64,000 bases of DNA from Mesorhizobium waimense (lineage in GTDB: Bacteria > Pseudomonadota > Alphaproteobacteria > Rhizobiales > Rhizobiaceae), in NCBI RefSeq assembly GCF_003601975.1, contig NZ_QZWZ01000006.1, positions 186,001-250,000 on the forward strand, given 5' to 3'. The notes beneath the pieces were generated by a model. That model was given only the letters and a program-made list of their open reading frames with translations, was not told where the DNA came from and did no database searches. How positions within the stretch are numbered: the stretch's first letter is position 1; each line of letters opens with the position of its first letter. Below are positions 46,109-56,143 of the stretch, one piece after another. Made by a program: the position numbers and the translations under genes.

Positions 46109-46597
46109 ATGAGCAATCTGGAACTACGCGAGTTTCACTCTTTCCTTGAACGGTTGATCGAGAATTCGTCTCGGGAACAACGCTTTTCCGTCGATAAGAT
46201 CGTTAACGCGATCCTCACCGAACATCCTCAGCGGCTCGAAAAGATTCAAAACCAAGTCATAGGTTTGGGGCTGCGAGCACTTATCAGAAACAACTGTCGC
46301 GCCAAGACCAGCGCCACCGACAACGGCTCGGATATATTCGGTCATTATCATATCGGAAAACGGGTCTCGGTGCCCTACAGGGATAGCAACGGCAAGCTAC
46401 GCTGGGACAAGAAGCGACGCAGCGAACTGTCTTTCGGCGATTTCGATGAGATTGTCGCACGTTGGGATGATCGCCCCGCCCGGCAGTCTCAGGATAGGAG
46501 AGATTTCGAGGACATCGCCAAAAGGATTCGACCGTATCGTGACCAGGGACGAACTGTTGGCGAAGCCCTCGAGATGGCTGCGCGCGACGGTCCATAG
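46109..46597 (+). CDS. Hypothetical protein near the ABC-3C system
   Basis: 162-aa basic protein beginning MSNLELREFHSFLERLIENSSREQRFSVDKIVNAIL, with RALIRNNCRAKTSATDNGSDIFGHYHIGKRVSVPYRDSNGKLRW. The ATG at 46109 has GGGAG upstream; a longer frame exists. I do not recognise a family. It is convergent with the ABC-3C operon, whose ATPase gene ends 98 bp away, and may be unrelated. Confidence 0.55.
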   Translation: MSNLELREFHSFLERLIENSSREQRFSVDKIVNAILTEHPQRLEKIQNQVIGLGLRALIRNNCRAKTSATDNGSDIFGHYHIGKRVSVPYRDSNGKLRWDKKRRSELSFGDFDEIVARWDDRPARQSQDRRDFEDIAKRIRPYRDQGRTVGEALEMAARDGP

Positions 46598-46695
46598 GCG
46601 CAAGCGAGGCTCCTGACGGGTACCCAAGTTTAGTCGCAGTTGCTACCTAATTACGAACTTCCCTGGACACTTCATTCGGAGATCCTTCTGGGTTG

Positions 46696-48633
46696 TCAGT
46701 TCCGATTAGGCCAGTCGGACGGTATGAGCTTCACGCCCGAGGCTTTTGTCCATCGACCCTTGACCGCCGCGACATATTCCGGATCCTCTTCGATGTAGGC
46801 GTGCTCGATCAGGATAACCTGAAGTCCGGCCCTGCGCGCGGTTTCTTCGAACAGGAACCGGACTATTTTCTGCATCGCAACCTGGTCGTCGTCCTTTTCC
46901 ATTTCCTTCAGCCGCTTCTCGTCCCCGCCCTTGGGGTAGTAGGGGCGGCTGATCTGGTCAATCACGAGAAGGCCGGGAACGGGCGCGCGCATAGTTTCGA
47001 AGAGCTTCTGGAGAGAGAACGACAGCGCGAGGTGCATCGCGAGATAGTTCTGATCCGAACCGACCTCCGCCATCGCCAGTACAGCTCGTTGCGTCGGCTC
47101 GATCAGCGAAAGGCTGGGCGCGGACGAGAAAACGACGCGCGCGCCAGTGGCCGGCACTTCTGTGGGAAGGTCTGCCAGCATGTCCGTCGCAAAGTTGCTC
47201 ACCATGTTTTCGGCGTCGCGCAGACGCTCTCGCCGCGCCTGGGGATCCACTTGGTCCCTGAGATTTTCGATCTCGGATTCAAGCGAGGCCGTATTCGTCG
47301 AAGACGTCTCGTAGTCTCTTGCCGTGGTCTCTAGAAATTGATCGATGCGTCCCACCACCCTCGCACGTTCCTGCAGGAGCGATCCGGCGCCCGCGGATTC
47401 CTCCTCGACCCGGAGGAGCCCGCTGAGCTGGGCCTCGACTTCCCTGAGGCGGCCGGATCTTGAACCGATCTGGTTTTCGACCTGGCCGAAATGGTCGTCA
47501 AGGCGAGGGCGCATGACGTCGACCGCAAGGACTTCGTCCGCCACGATTGTCAAGGAGTTTCGGATCTGCTCCGCCATCGCCAGACCCGCGGCATTTTCCG
47601 CATCGCACACGGGGCAGCGCCCGTCGCCTAGCTTGAGGTGCTCGACCAGCTTGAGTTTGTGAGACTGTCCCGACACTGCCGTACCGTAGCCAGCCGCTTC
47701 ACGAATGGTTCGCTTCAGCATCTGCCGCTTTTCGCGCAATGTCTGCAGTTCGGACACGAGCTGCCGTCGCTCGTCCTCCAATGCGGCGCGGGTTTCGCTG
47801 TCCCTGGAAGCGGGCGTCGACACGCCGTTCTCGGCGACGCTCCTAAGCTGATTGAGCAGAATCTGGTCGGATGCGTCGGCCGAGGGCAGCTCGGCGATGA
47901 GACCGATACCTTCGGCCTGGGTGAGAAGGGCTATGGAACGCTGCGTCAGAAGGCCTTGGCTTCGCTCCTGGGCTTTGGCTTCCCGTTCGATCCTGCCGAG
48001 GGCAGCCTCCAGTTGGCGGAGCCTCCTTGCGGCAAGAACGCTCGCCTGATTCACCGCGCCCAAAAAGTACGGCATTGTCGCTTTGATGTCCCGCGCCTTC
48101 TCGGGGCGGTGCAAATCGTGCAATAAGGTCTCTCGGTTGATGATGATGCCGCCCGACAGGAACAGGTAGGGTGTCACGTCACGAATGCTCGCGCGTCCTT
48201 TCTCGGACTTGGCTGCGACGGCCGGATCGTCCGTATCCTGGATCCCGAACGACTTCTCGATCGTCGCGCGCGCCGTATCGCGGTTCGTCGGACCTTCGAG
48301 TCCTTCGGACGTATTCGGAAGCCTTAGATGCTTCCCGGTCCTCACGAACATCTGGTTGGTGCCGCTCCCGGACTCCGGAATCTTTCTGCCGACGATGAGA
48401 TCGCTGTCCCCCTGCACCCAGTGGACGGCGACGGCCACGGTATGCCCGCGCACGAAGAACGGGAGCCGGCAGTCTTTTGACCCGAGGCAGTAGTCGATAG
48501 CGTCGATGATCGCGGACTTGCCCGTCCCGGACGCGCCCGTGATGACGTTCACCTTGTCGATATCGAACTCGATCGTCCGGCGTCTGGCACCAGCGCCGTA
48601 GAATGCGATTTCACGAACGTTCCAACGCGTCAC
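46696..48633 (-). CDS. ABC-3C system SMC-like ATPase (DUF3732 type)
   Basis: 645-aa coiled-coil ABC ATPase. Walker A is GASGTGKS (33-40). A zinc-hook-like CPVC motif (340-343) lies in the coiled-coil region flanked by long helical segments. Walker B region: VPGLLVIDQISRPYYPKGG. It is the ATPase of the three-component ABC (ABC-3C) conflict systems. GTG start overlaps the middle-component stop by 4 bp (GTGA), so all three genes are coupled. Confidence 0.85.
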   Translation of the reverse strand: MTRWNVREIAFYGAGARRRTIEFDIDKVNVITGASGTGKSAIIDAIDYCLGSKDCRLPFFVRGHTVAVAVHWVQGDSDLIVGRKIPESGSGTNQMFVRTGKHLRLPNTSEGLEGPTNRDTARATIEKSFGIQDTDDPAVAAKSEKGRASIRDVTPYLFLSGGIIINRETLLHDLHRPEKARDIKATMPYFLGAVNQASVLAARRLRQLEAALGRIEREAKAQERSQGLLTQRSIALLTQAEGIGLIAELPSADASDQILLNQLRSVAENGVSTPASRDSETRAALEDERRQLVSELQTLREKRQMLKRTIREAAGYGTAVSGQSHKLKLVEHLKLGDGRCPVCDAENAAGLAMAEQIRNSLTIVADEVLAVDVMRPRLDDHFGQVENQIGSRSGRLREVEAQLSGLLRVEEESAGAGSLLQERARVVGRIDQFLETTARDYETSSTNTASLESEIENLRDQVDPQARRERLRDAENMVSNFATDMLADLPTEVPATGARVVFSSAPSLSLIEPTQRAVLAMAEVGSDQNYLAMHLALSFSLQKLFETMRAPVPGLLVIDQISRPYYPKGGDEKRLKEMEKDDDQVAMQKIVRFLFEETARRAGLQVILIEHAYIEEDPEYVAAVKGRWTKASGVKLIPSDWPNRN

Positions 48634-49118
48634 GGCGTCACTCCGAATGCTGAAAAAACAGATCCTGCCGAACCGGCCCTACCCATCCAGGTGCCAAGCC
48701 GCTCGGCTCGTTTGACCGCCCGTTTCGGGTTCTCGGGTAAGTTGTCCACCGGCGTCGTCGAGGGCGCCCGGGGACCAGGCTCGATCGTTCCTGCATTTCC
48801 AAACGCGAGAGCCCTCGAAACAAGACCGAACTGGACTGCAGCGGAGACGATCTCCTTCGAAGCGTCGAGGCGGGCGCTCAGATCGAGACATACGTCCGGA
48901 TAGCGGTTCAGCCATGAGAGAAGGCCAGTGGCGGCGGCGGTCTCCAGGAAAGACGTCTCTAGGTCGTCGGACAGTGCGATAGGCAGGGCCAGGTATGCCA
49001 GTGCGAGATTTGGCGGCTTCCCTCTCGAAGCCGCCATGTATTTCCGGCAGAAGCCGAGGAGACCAAATGTGCCGAATGCAGGGTTGGTCTCTGCGAAGAG
49101 ATCATACGCTATGTTCAT
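48630..49118 (-). CDS. ABC-3C system middle component
   Basis: 162-aa protein MNIAYDLFAETNPAFGTFGLLGFCRKYMA... with LALAYLALPIALSDD and LLSWLNRYPDVCLDLSARLD, typical of the small alpha-helical middle component that bridges effector and ATPase. ATG overlaps the effector stop by 4 bp (ATGA). No catalytic motif seen. Confidence 0.75.
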   Translation of the reverse strand: MNIAYDLFAETNPAFGTFGLLGFCRKYMAASRGKPPNLALAYLALPIALSDDLETSFLETAAATGLLSWLNRYPDVCLDLSARLDASKEIVSAAVQFGLVSRALAFGNAGTIEPGPRAPSTTPVDNLPENPKRAVKRAERLGTWMGRAGSAGSVFSAFGVTP

Positions 49119-50326
49119 TTCTTGAATCCCAGAAGCGTGACATAGTCGGGATGCCAGCCTACCCGGCCATCGATCGAAAGGACCTGATAAGTGCCTCTGA
49201 TGTAGCTCGGCGTGGTAACGCTCGGGGCGATAGACTCGATCTTGTCCGGCGCCTCGTAGTGGCTCCACTTTAGTAGCGCGCGTCCCTTCGACTGCTTTGT
49301 CTCTTCAGAGAGTCCATTGCACTCGTCGGAAATGTCAACGTGGCGGTCGGACCATTCCTCGGCCAGACGGTCGTCGTATCTGGCGATTAGCTCCCGTCGC
49401 GAAGGATTTTCGGTCGACCAACGCGAACGGGTCTCGCGAGCCCGCCATTCGTTCGTGACGGCCCTTCGAAATTCCGCTTCGGTGCCGCCCACCAAACTTA
49501 TCTGGTTCGCGACCATGGGGTGCGACTTATGGGATTCGGGAGGGAGTTCGACCGCAAAGTAGTCGACGAGGGTGTCGTGCTCGATGTCGGCGACGATCTC
49601 CATGTGCCGCTTCACGAGCTCGAAACGAGGGATAGCCTTGTCCCGCTTTCCGCAATGCGCATGGATGATTTGACGGTTCCACCATTCCACCATCACCGCG
49701 GCTACGTGCGACTGATCTTTAGAGAGCACCGATGTCAGTGTTTTCGCAAGTTCGTCCTCGATGTGCCTGATGTTCTGCTGTCCGGGCATTATGCGCGCCC
49801 TCGACAGGATCTCGGCCTGGACGTCCTCGGAAAGTCTTAAGAATGCTTCGCAAGCCGGAGCTCGTCTGGCGTGCGGCAGGGGCTTGGTCCCGTTAGCAGC
49901 GGCGTCTGCCCTTTCCTGAATGACGCGTCGAGCTTCCTCTTGAAGTGCAGCGCCGAGCTCGTCCCTGCTTTCGGTCTCGCTTAGAAGAATTTTGAGGGGG
50001 GAGTGCGGCGAAATTTCCGCGACGGTGACGAGGTGGAGCCATGTCCGAGGAAGGTCCAGGTTCGGAAGCACGTCGATCCAAGCCTTCAACGTCTTCCATA
50101 CATTGAGACTGGCCACCGTGATTGCGTCCGGCTTTTCGGAAAGCGAATGCTTGAGTTGCTCGAGGATCGTCTCTCCGTTCGCCTTCAGAACGACATCGTC
50201 GAGCGTTTCAAGAAAGACCACCGCCTCGTCGCTCTGTTCCTTCCACAGTCTCAGGAGGGCGTATTGCGCCTGATAAAGAAACCCCAGGGCTGATGCGTCG
50301 GCGCTGTGCGGGTTCGTAATGTCCAA
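49115..50326 (-). CDS. ABC-3C system effector with Cap4-like nuclease domain
   Basis: 403-aa effector. The N-terminal domain (GFLYQAQYALLRLWKE, VFLETLDDVVLKANGETILEQLKHS) carries E40, D43/D44 and E56-x2-K59, the restriction-endonuclease-fold active-site pattern. The C-terminal ABC-3C domain ends YQVLSIDGRVGWHPDYVTLLG. TTG start with GAGG upstream. It would sense invasion via the ATPase and cleave DNA (inference). First gene of the operon. Confidence 0.75.
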   Translation of the reverse strand: MDITNPHSADASALGFLYQAQYALLRLWKEQSDEAVVFLETLDDVVLKANGETILEQLKHSLSEKPDAITVASLNVWKTLKAWIDVLPNLDLPRTWLHLVTVAEISPHSPLKILLSETESRDELGAALQEEARRVIQERADAAANGTKPLPHARRAPACEAFLRLSEDVQAEILSRARIMPGQQNIRHIEDELAKTLTSVLSKDQSHVAAVMVEWWNRQIIHAHCGKRDKAIPRFELVKRHMEIVADIEHDTLVDYFAVELPPESHKSHPMVANQISLVGGTEAEFRRAVTNEWRARETRSRWSTENPSRRELIARYDDRLAEEWSDRHVDISDECNGLSEETKQSKGRALLKWSHYEAPDKIESIAPSVTTPSYIRGTYQVLSIDGRVGWHPDYVTLLGFKK

Positions 50327-50662
50327 TTTCGGCCTCGCGGATAGGAAAACTGTGGTCGCCAGCCCAGTCGCGCATTACTTGTGATTCTGATGATCAGAGC
50401 AGGCCCTTGCCTGTATATTTAACGCAATCACAGCGCTCAAGGTGCAATTCACGCGTTTCCTGAACTTAAGTTGGACTTTGCTATCGAGGCTCATCCGTCC
50501 TTGGTTTTCGACGATCTCGTTCAGAGTAGCGTTGCCTATTCTTCCCAATCTCGGGCGCCCCGATCGTCCTTGCCAAAATATGTCAAGCTCGGTCGTGGCG
50601 ATGCCGAGCCCATCAACACCCACTCCTCTATTTGCCTCAGCCGGCGCGCCGCAATCATTGCT
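50327..50662. other. Region upstream of the ABC-3C operon
   Basis: 336 bp between the effector start and the gabD pseudogene. It probably includes the ABC-3C promoter. A minus-strand ORF of about 80 codons has no recognisable family. Confidence 0.4.
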
Positions 50663-52120
50663 TCAAATTCCGCCCATACAGAGATACTTCATTTCGAGGT
50701 AGTCCTCGAGCCCATGGCGGGACCCCTCCCGCCCAATGCCGGATTGCTTCATTCCTCCGAAAGGAGCTGCTTCCGAGGACATTCGTCCTGTGTTGATGCC
50801 CACCATGCCATATTCCAAAGCTTCGGCCACGCGCCACACGCGTTTCAGGTTGGAGGCATAGAAGTAGGCTGCGAGCCCGTAGATTGTGTCATTGGCCTCG
50901 CGGACAACCTGATCCGCATCTTCGAGGCGAATGATAGGTGCCAGGGGTCCGAAGGTCTCCTCCTGCGCCACTGTCATCGCGCGAGAAACCTCGGTGAGGA
51001 CAGTCGGTTCAAAAAGTGTGCCTTCCATACCGACGCGATCGCTCCCGCATCGAACGATTCCGCCTTTCGCAACGGCATCGGCGATATGGGATTCGATCTT
51101 TGCCAGAGCGCGTTTGTCGATGAGCGGCCCGATGGATACCCAACGGATCGAAGCCGTCACCGACTGAAAGCTGACGAACCTTTTCGGCGAGCTTTTCAAC
51201 GAACTCATCGTGGACACCGGATTGGACGTAAAGGCGATTTGCAGAAACGCAAGTCTGACCGGCATTGCGGAATTTCGCCTGGATCGCACCGTCAACGGCA
51301 GCATCGATAACTGCATCGTCGAAGACGATGAAAGGCGCATTTCCGCCGAGCTCAAGGCTGACTTTCTTGATCTGGTCCGAGCATTGACGCATGAGGAGCT
51401 GGCCGACCTCGGTCGAGCCCGTGAAGCTGATCTTGCGGACCTTGGCGTTGGAGCAGAGTTCGCGGCCGACAGCGTCGCCTTCGGAAGCGTAGATAAGGTT
51501 GACCACGCCTTCGGGAAAACCGGCCAGCTGCGCGAGGGCGAACATAGCGCCTGCCACGAGTGGCGTCTGTTCAGCAGGTTTCAGCACGATTGTGCAGCCG
51601 GCGGCGAGAGCCGGCGAAATCTTGCGCGCAACCATGGAGGCGGGAAAATTCCACGGTGTGATCGTACCAACGACGCCGATAGGTTGTTTGATTACCAGCA
51701 TGCGACGGTCTGTCGATGGCGCCGAGATCGTTTCCCCATAGATGCGGTTGGCTTCTTCGGCGTACCATTGCAGGTACGCAGCCGCATGCGTGACCTCCGA
51801 TTTCGCTTCGGGAAGTGGCTTGCCCATCTCCGCGGTGAGAATGGCAGCGAGGTCGTCGGCGTGATCCACGATCAGCTGGTGCCAGCGCCAGAGTATATCG
51901 CTGCGCTCCCGGGCCGTCAGGGCTGCCCACCCAGGCTGTGCGTCATGGGCCTATCGATGGCAGCGCGCGTCTCTTCGATACCCATGTCGGGGAGTTCGGC
52001 CAGCAATTCGCCGGTCGATGGATTGGAGACTTCGAACGTCCGCGCGCAGACCGGCATGCTCAATGCCGGCATACGGTCGATGCCAGCGAACAACTCGCGA
52101 GACTTCAGGTGGCGGATCAT
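50663..52120 (-). pseudogene. gabD: gabD-type semialdehyde dehydrogenase, frameshifted
   Basis: Three frames together give a succinate-semialdehyde dehydrogenase-like protein: TFEVSNPSTGELLAELPDMG (N-terminal, about 52000), GVVGTITPWNFPASMVARKISPALAAGCT and KVSLELGGNAPFIVFDDA, and FRNAGQTCVSANRLYVQSG (active-site Cys). The C-terminal frame has PFGGMKQSGIGREGSRHGLEDYLE. Frame breaks lie near 51920-51945 and near 51130-51150. The gene cannot encode a full protein. Confidence 0.85.
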
Positions 52121-52443
52121 CGGCTGGCAGATGGGCAAAAGGAATCTCCTCAACGCGATGGATGTGTCTATTTGCGGCGTGGATACGTATCTTCGCCTTC
52201 GGCCGTCGTATAGGACCTCGTACGGATGGCGGTTAGACCTCCTCGACGGAAGGAAGTGCCGGAAGTTTGCCATCAGATCGTGGCCCCCGAGCATCTTGAT
52301 CGGACATCGATGTCGAGCACCTAATCGTTGGCGCCCGGTCCTCCTTCAGCAATGCACGGGGAGAACAACCACCAGGCGCGAACCTAGTCGGCGAACTTTT
52401 GTGCGATGCAAGTTTCTTCTTCGCATCTGCACAGAGGAAACAG

Positions 52444-53261
52444 GGCATTGACCCCGCCCGACATTGCGCACGCAAGGGGAAGTCGCCGCTTGTATGCCTG
52501 ACGGCCTATACGACACCAATCGCCAAGCTGATCGATGATCATTGCGATGTGGCGCTGGTTGGCGACAGTGTTGGCATGGTGTTGCACGGCCTGCCTTCGA
52601 CGCTTGGCGTGACACTTGAATGATCCTCCACGGCAAGGCTGTGCGGCGTGGGCTCGAGCGGGCATTGATGGCCGTGGACATGCCTTTTGGCTCCTACGAG
52701 GAAAGCCGCGAGCAGGCTTTTCGTAATGCGGCCCGTGTGATGACTGAAACCGGTTGTGCGGCGGTCAAGCTCGAGGGTGGCGAAAGCATCGCGGAGACAA
52801 TCCGATTTGTGACCGCACGCGGTGTGCCAGTGATTGGCCATGTCGGCCTGACGCCGCAGGCGGTCAATGCCTTCGGCGGCTATCTCGTGCAGGGCCGTGG
52901 CGAAGATGCCGAGCGCATTCTGCGCGACGCTATCTCGGTGGCCGAGGCGGGCGCCTTCGCGGTTGTGCTCGAAAAAATACCGGAAGCGCTTGCTCGGCGG
53001 ATTACCCAGGAAGTCTCAATCCCCACAATCGGGATCGGCGCATCGGCAGCCTGTGACGGGCAGATCCTGGTCGTCGATGACATGCTGGGCTTGTTTGGCA
53101 CCTTCCAGCCGAAATTCGTCAAACGTTATGCAGAGCTTGGCGAGGCAGCTGAGGCAGCGATCGCGACATACGCACATGAGGTGCGCGAGCGCCGCTTTCC
53201 GGCGAGCGAGCATATCTTCGGCGATGAGCCGCGCAATGTCAGTGGGGGTGAGGCCGCATGA
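52444..53261 (+). pseudogene. panB: panB (ketopantoate hydroxymethyltransferase), frameshifted
   Basis: Segments match Pan[12 protein letters not shown] near 52447 in one frame, then [22 protein letters not shown] and [20 protein letters not shown] in a second. From 52620, [30 protein letters not shown] onward through [17 protein letters not shown] to the C-terminus. The break at 52620 is a TGA overlapping an ATG (ATGA) where the family has one continuous LEMMILHG segment; a 4-nt deletion fits. A second shift lies near 52479. Confidence 0.8.
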
Positions 53262-53360
53262 GCGTGGCAATAGTCCGGATCGTCGCCGAATTGCGCAGCA
53301 TCGGCGCCGGGAAGGCCTGAGGATCGCCGTTGTGCCGACCATGGGCGCCCTGCCGCATTG
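53258..53360 (+). pseudogene. panC: panC N-terminal fragment
   Basis: ATGAGC overlaps the panB stop (ATGA), as in an intact panBC pair. The reading [20 protein letters not shown], then GLRIAVVPTMGALPH after an in-frame stop, matches the PanC N-terminus up to the HxGH motif. It breaks at a transposase remnant. Middle and later panC sequence occurs at 44581-44946. Confidence 0.7.
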
Positions 53361-54380
53361 ACCGCTGACGCGCTGGCGTCTGCGCATGGCGAGGAGCGGC
53401 TGATGGCCTTGCTCCAGGAGAGCCTTGCGGCAGCGACGCGGCTGGGGGGCGGCCAAACCGGCCGACTTCCGTGCGGTGATCGTCGAACCACCGTGCAGGA
53501 GAAGGCCATCACCTTTCCGACCGACGCCAAGCTGATGCATCGGGCCCGCGAGCGGCTGGTGAAGTTGGCCAAAAAAACGGCATCGGCCTGCGCCAGTCCT
53601 ATGCGCGGGTCGGGAAGTTCGCGCTGATCAAGCATCAGCGTTATGCCCATGCCAAGCAGTTCAAGCGCGCCAACCGGGCGCTCAAGCGGCTGCGCACCAT
53701 GCTCGGCGCGGTGATCCGCGACATTACCCGCAAGCTCGCCGGGCAGCCCGAATTGCCCAGGTCTTCGCCCTGCCGCTGTCGCTTGCCCGGCGCGTCAGGG
53801 ACCAGCGGCAGCGCGAGCGCGGCCGCAAGGTCTATTCCCTGCACGCTCCCGAGGTGGAATGCATCGGCAAGGGTAGGCCCACAAGCCCTATGAGTTCGGC
53901 GTCAAGGTCTCGGTCGCCACCAAGCTGCAGCGCAACCGCGGCGGCCAGTTCGTCGGCCCATGTCAAGGCGCTGCCCGGCAATCCCTATGACGGCCACACG
54001 CTGGCCACCGTCATTTCCGCCATCGAAACCGCGATCGGCGCCAATCTCGGCAAGATCGTCGCCGATGCCGGCTATCGCGGCCATAACGCGCCGAAGGACA
54101 AGATGTTCAAGGTCCATGTCGCCCGCTATAGGCGCGGCCTCAATCAAGCGGGCACTGCGACGCCGGGCCGCTGTCGAACCGGTCATCGGCCATCTCAAGC
54201 AGGACCACCGCATGGGCCGCAACTTCCTGGCCTTCACCGAAGGCGACACCAACAACGCCATGCTCGCCGGCGTGGCTACAACTTCAGCCTCTTGCTCAAC
54301 TGGCTGAGGCTTTTGTTTGCCTACTTCCTGGTGCTGCTTGCAACCGCTCCGGCGTCACTGGTCCAGCCACGATCAGCCTG
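53361..54380 (+). pseudogene. IS5-group DDE transposase, multiply frameshifted
   Basis: Recognisable pieces: VQEKAITFPTDAKLMHRARERLVK, LIKHQRYAHAKQFKRANRALKRL, PEVECIGKGK, then DGHTLATVISAIETAIGANLGKIVADAGYRGHNAP, ALRRRAAVEPVIGHLKQDHRMGRNFL and NFSLLLNWLRLLFAYFLVLL. Several single-base shifts interrupt the frame. It has a different N-terminal type from the fragment at 44222, so it is a separate insertion that broke panC. Confidence 0.8.
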
Positions 54381-54638
54381 ACCTCCGCAGCTCAACCGGA
54401 ATAGCCTCTGAAACGGGGCTCGCCTTCAACGCCGGTGCCGAAATGGCCTTCTTCACGGGCGACTGAGGAGCTTCGAAAGGAAGACACCACCGGGCGATAT
54501 CGTCGCCCTATGCCAAAGGCCCTCGCATCTAGTCCGTTCTCAAAACCCTATTGATGCGACGGTCACCGATGGAGGGTCACAAACGTAGGGCAATCGGTTC
54601 GCGATCGACTGAAAACGATGACCGTTCGTCTGCGGTGC

Positions 54639-55988
54639 TCAGACTGCCACCGAGTGCCTGGCTGTACTACTTTCGAAATATTTGTCGAACTTGGCCGCGA
54701 TGCTTCGCACGAAAGGGCGACTTGCGGCCGGCACAACGAATTTGTCGCCATCAAGTTCAAGCAATCGAACCGGATCGTGGAGGGCCATGGAACTCGACTG
54801 CAGAAGGAGCCTCTGGCCGGCTTCGCCGAAGCGTTCCACCAGATCGATCGCCGAGAAGGCGAAGTCGCACATCAGCCGCTCGATGATCCAGCCACGGACG
54901 CGATCGTCGTCGGAAAGCGCGATGCCGCGGACGGCGGCCAGCCCGCCATCCGCGACCACGCGTCCGTACTCGGCGGTCGAGGCCATGTTCTGGACGTAGC
55001 CCTGGCGAAAACGGCCGATGGACGAAGGACCGAGACCGATCAATGTCTCGCAGCGATCCTCTGTATAGCCTTGGAAGTTACGATGCAGGGCCCCTGTGCG
55101 GGCAGCCACCGCCAGCGCATCGCCCGGTTTGGCGAAATGGTCGAGCCCGATTGCTTCGTATCCCTTGTCCACAATCGCTCGTGCGGCAAGTTTCGATTGT
55201 GCGAACCGCTCCGTGGGACCGGGGAGCCATGCCTCTTCGATCATCGTTTGATGCTTCTTGAACCAGGGCACGTGAGCGTAGCCGAAAAGCGCCATCCTGT
55301 CCGGTTCCAGGGTCAGCGCCTGCGCTACGGTGGAACAGACGCTCCCCCTGGTCTGGTGCGGCAAGCCGTAGAGCATATCGAGATTGACCGATTCGACGCC
55401 ACGTGAACGAACTCCGTCGACGACTGCCTTAGTCTGCAAAAAGCTTTGCTCGCGGTTGATCGCCTTTTGCACTTTCGAATCGAAATCCTGCACGCCGAGG
55501 CTCGCCCGCGTCATGCCAATTTCGGCGAGTGCATCCAGGCATGCCTCATCCATGTCATTGGGTTCGATTTCGATGCTGATTTTCGCGTCCGGGAGAAAAT
55601 CGAAGCTGTCCCGCAAGAGGACCCCCAATGCGACTAGATCTTCGGGCTTCAGCATCGTCGGCGAACCGCCACCGAAATGGACCGCTCGGACACGACCCTT
55701 GCCGCTGACAAGACCGGCAACCGTGGTGATCTCCCCATGCAGCGATCGCAGATAAGCGGCCACCGGCTCGTAATGACGCGTCTGCTTGGTATGGCACGCA
55801 CAGAACCAGCACAGCTTGTCGCAATAGGGGATATGAAGATAGAGCGATATCTCGTCACCGCTTCCGAGCGCCTGCAACCAGCCGTGGTAAACGGCAGCAT
55901 CGACGCCCGGATGGAAATGCGGCGCGGTCGGATAACTGGTATAGCGCGGGACGTTCTCGCCAAGTCTGGCAGCTAATTCCGGTCGCAT
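54639..55988 (-). CDS. hemN: Oxygen-independent coproporphyrinogen III oxidase
   Basis: 449-aa radical SAM enzyme of haem synthesis, used under low oxygen. The SAM cluster motif C56-x3-C60-x2-C63 occurs in IPYCDKLCWFCACHTKQT. GGGSPTML, EIEPNDMD and HVPWFKKHQ are typical. The chosen ATG gives MRPELAARLGENVPRYTSYPTA; an upstream ATG at 56030 has a weaker site. It is divergent from fnrN with an FNR/FixK-type box between them. Confidence 0.92.
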   Translation of the reverse strand: MRPELAARLGENVPRYTSYPTAPHFHPGVDAAVYHGWLQALGSGDEISLYLHIPYCDKLCWFCACHTKQTRHYEPVAAYLRSLHGEITTVAGLVSGKGRVRAVHFGGGSPTMLKPEDLVALGVLLRDSFDFLPDAKISIEIEPNDMDEACLDALAEIGMTRASLGVQDFDSKVQKAINREQSFLQTKAVVDGVRSRGVESVNLDMLYGLPHQTRGSVCSTVAQALTLEPDRMALFGYAHVPWFKKHQTMIEEAWLPGPTERFAQSKLAARAIVDKGYEAIGLDHFAKPGDALAVAARTGALHRNFQGYTEDRCETLIGLGPSSIGRFRQGYVQNMASTAEYGRVVADGGLAAVRGIALSDDDRVRGWIIERLMCDFAFSAIDLVERFGEAGQRLLLQSSSMALHDPVRLLELDGDKFVVPAASRPFVRSIAAKFDKYFESSTARHSVAV

Positions 55989-56045
55989 ATCGCGGTCCAC
56001 CGTGTTTGCATCGCGGGACCCTAGGTGCATCGCTGAGCCAAAGCA

Positions 56046-56059
56046 TTGATTTCGGTCAA
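56046..56059. promoter_or_regulatory. FNR/FixK-type box (TTGAT-N4-GTCAA)
   Basis: TTGAT TTCG GTCAA matches the TTGAT-N4-ATCAA consensus at 9 of 10 positions. It lies 58 bp upstream of hemN (minus strand) and 85 bp upstream of fnrN (plus strand), so it can control both. Confidence 0.7.
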
Positions 56060-56143
56060 CCCTCGGCATGGACAAACTGCCGCAGGATTTCTCTAGCATC
56101 GATTGCTATCCTGCCGGCATTTGGGATCAAAAAAGCGAGCGTA

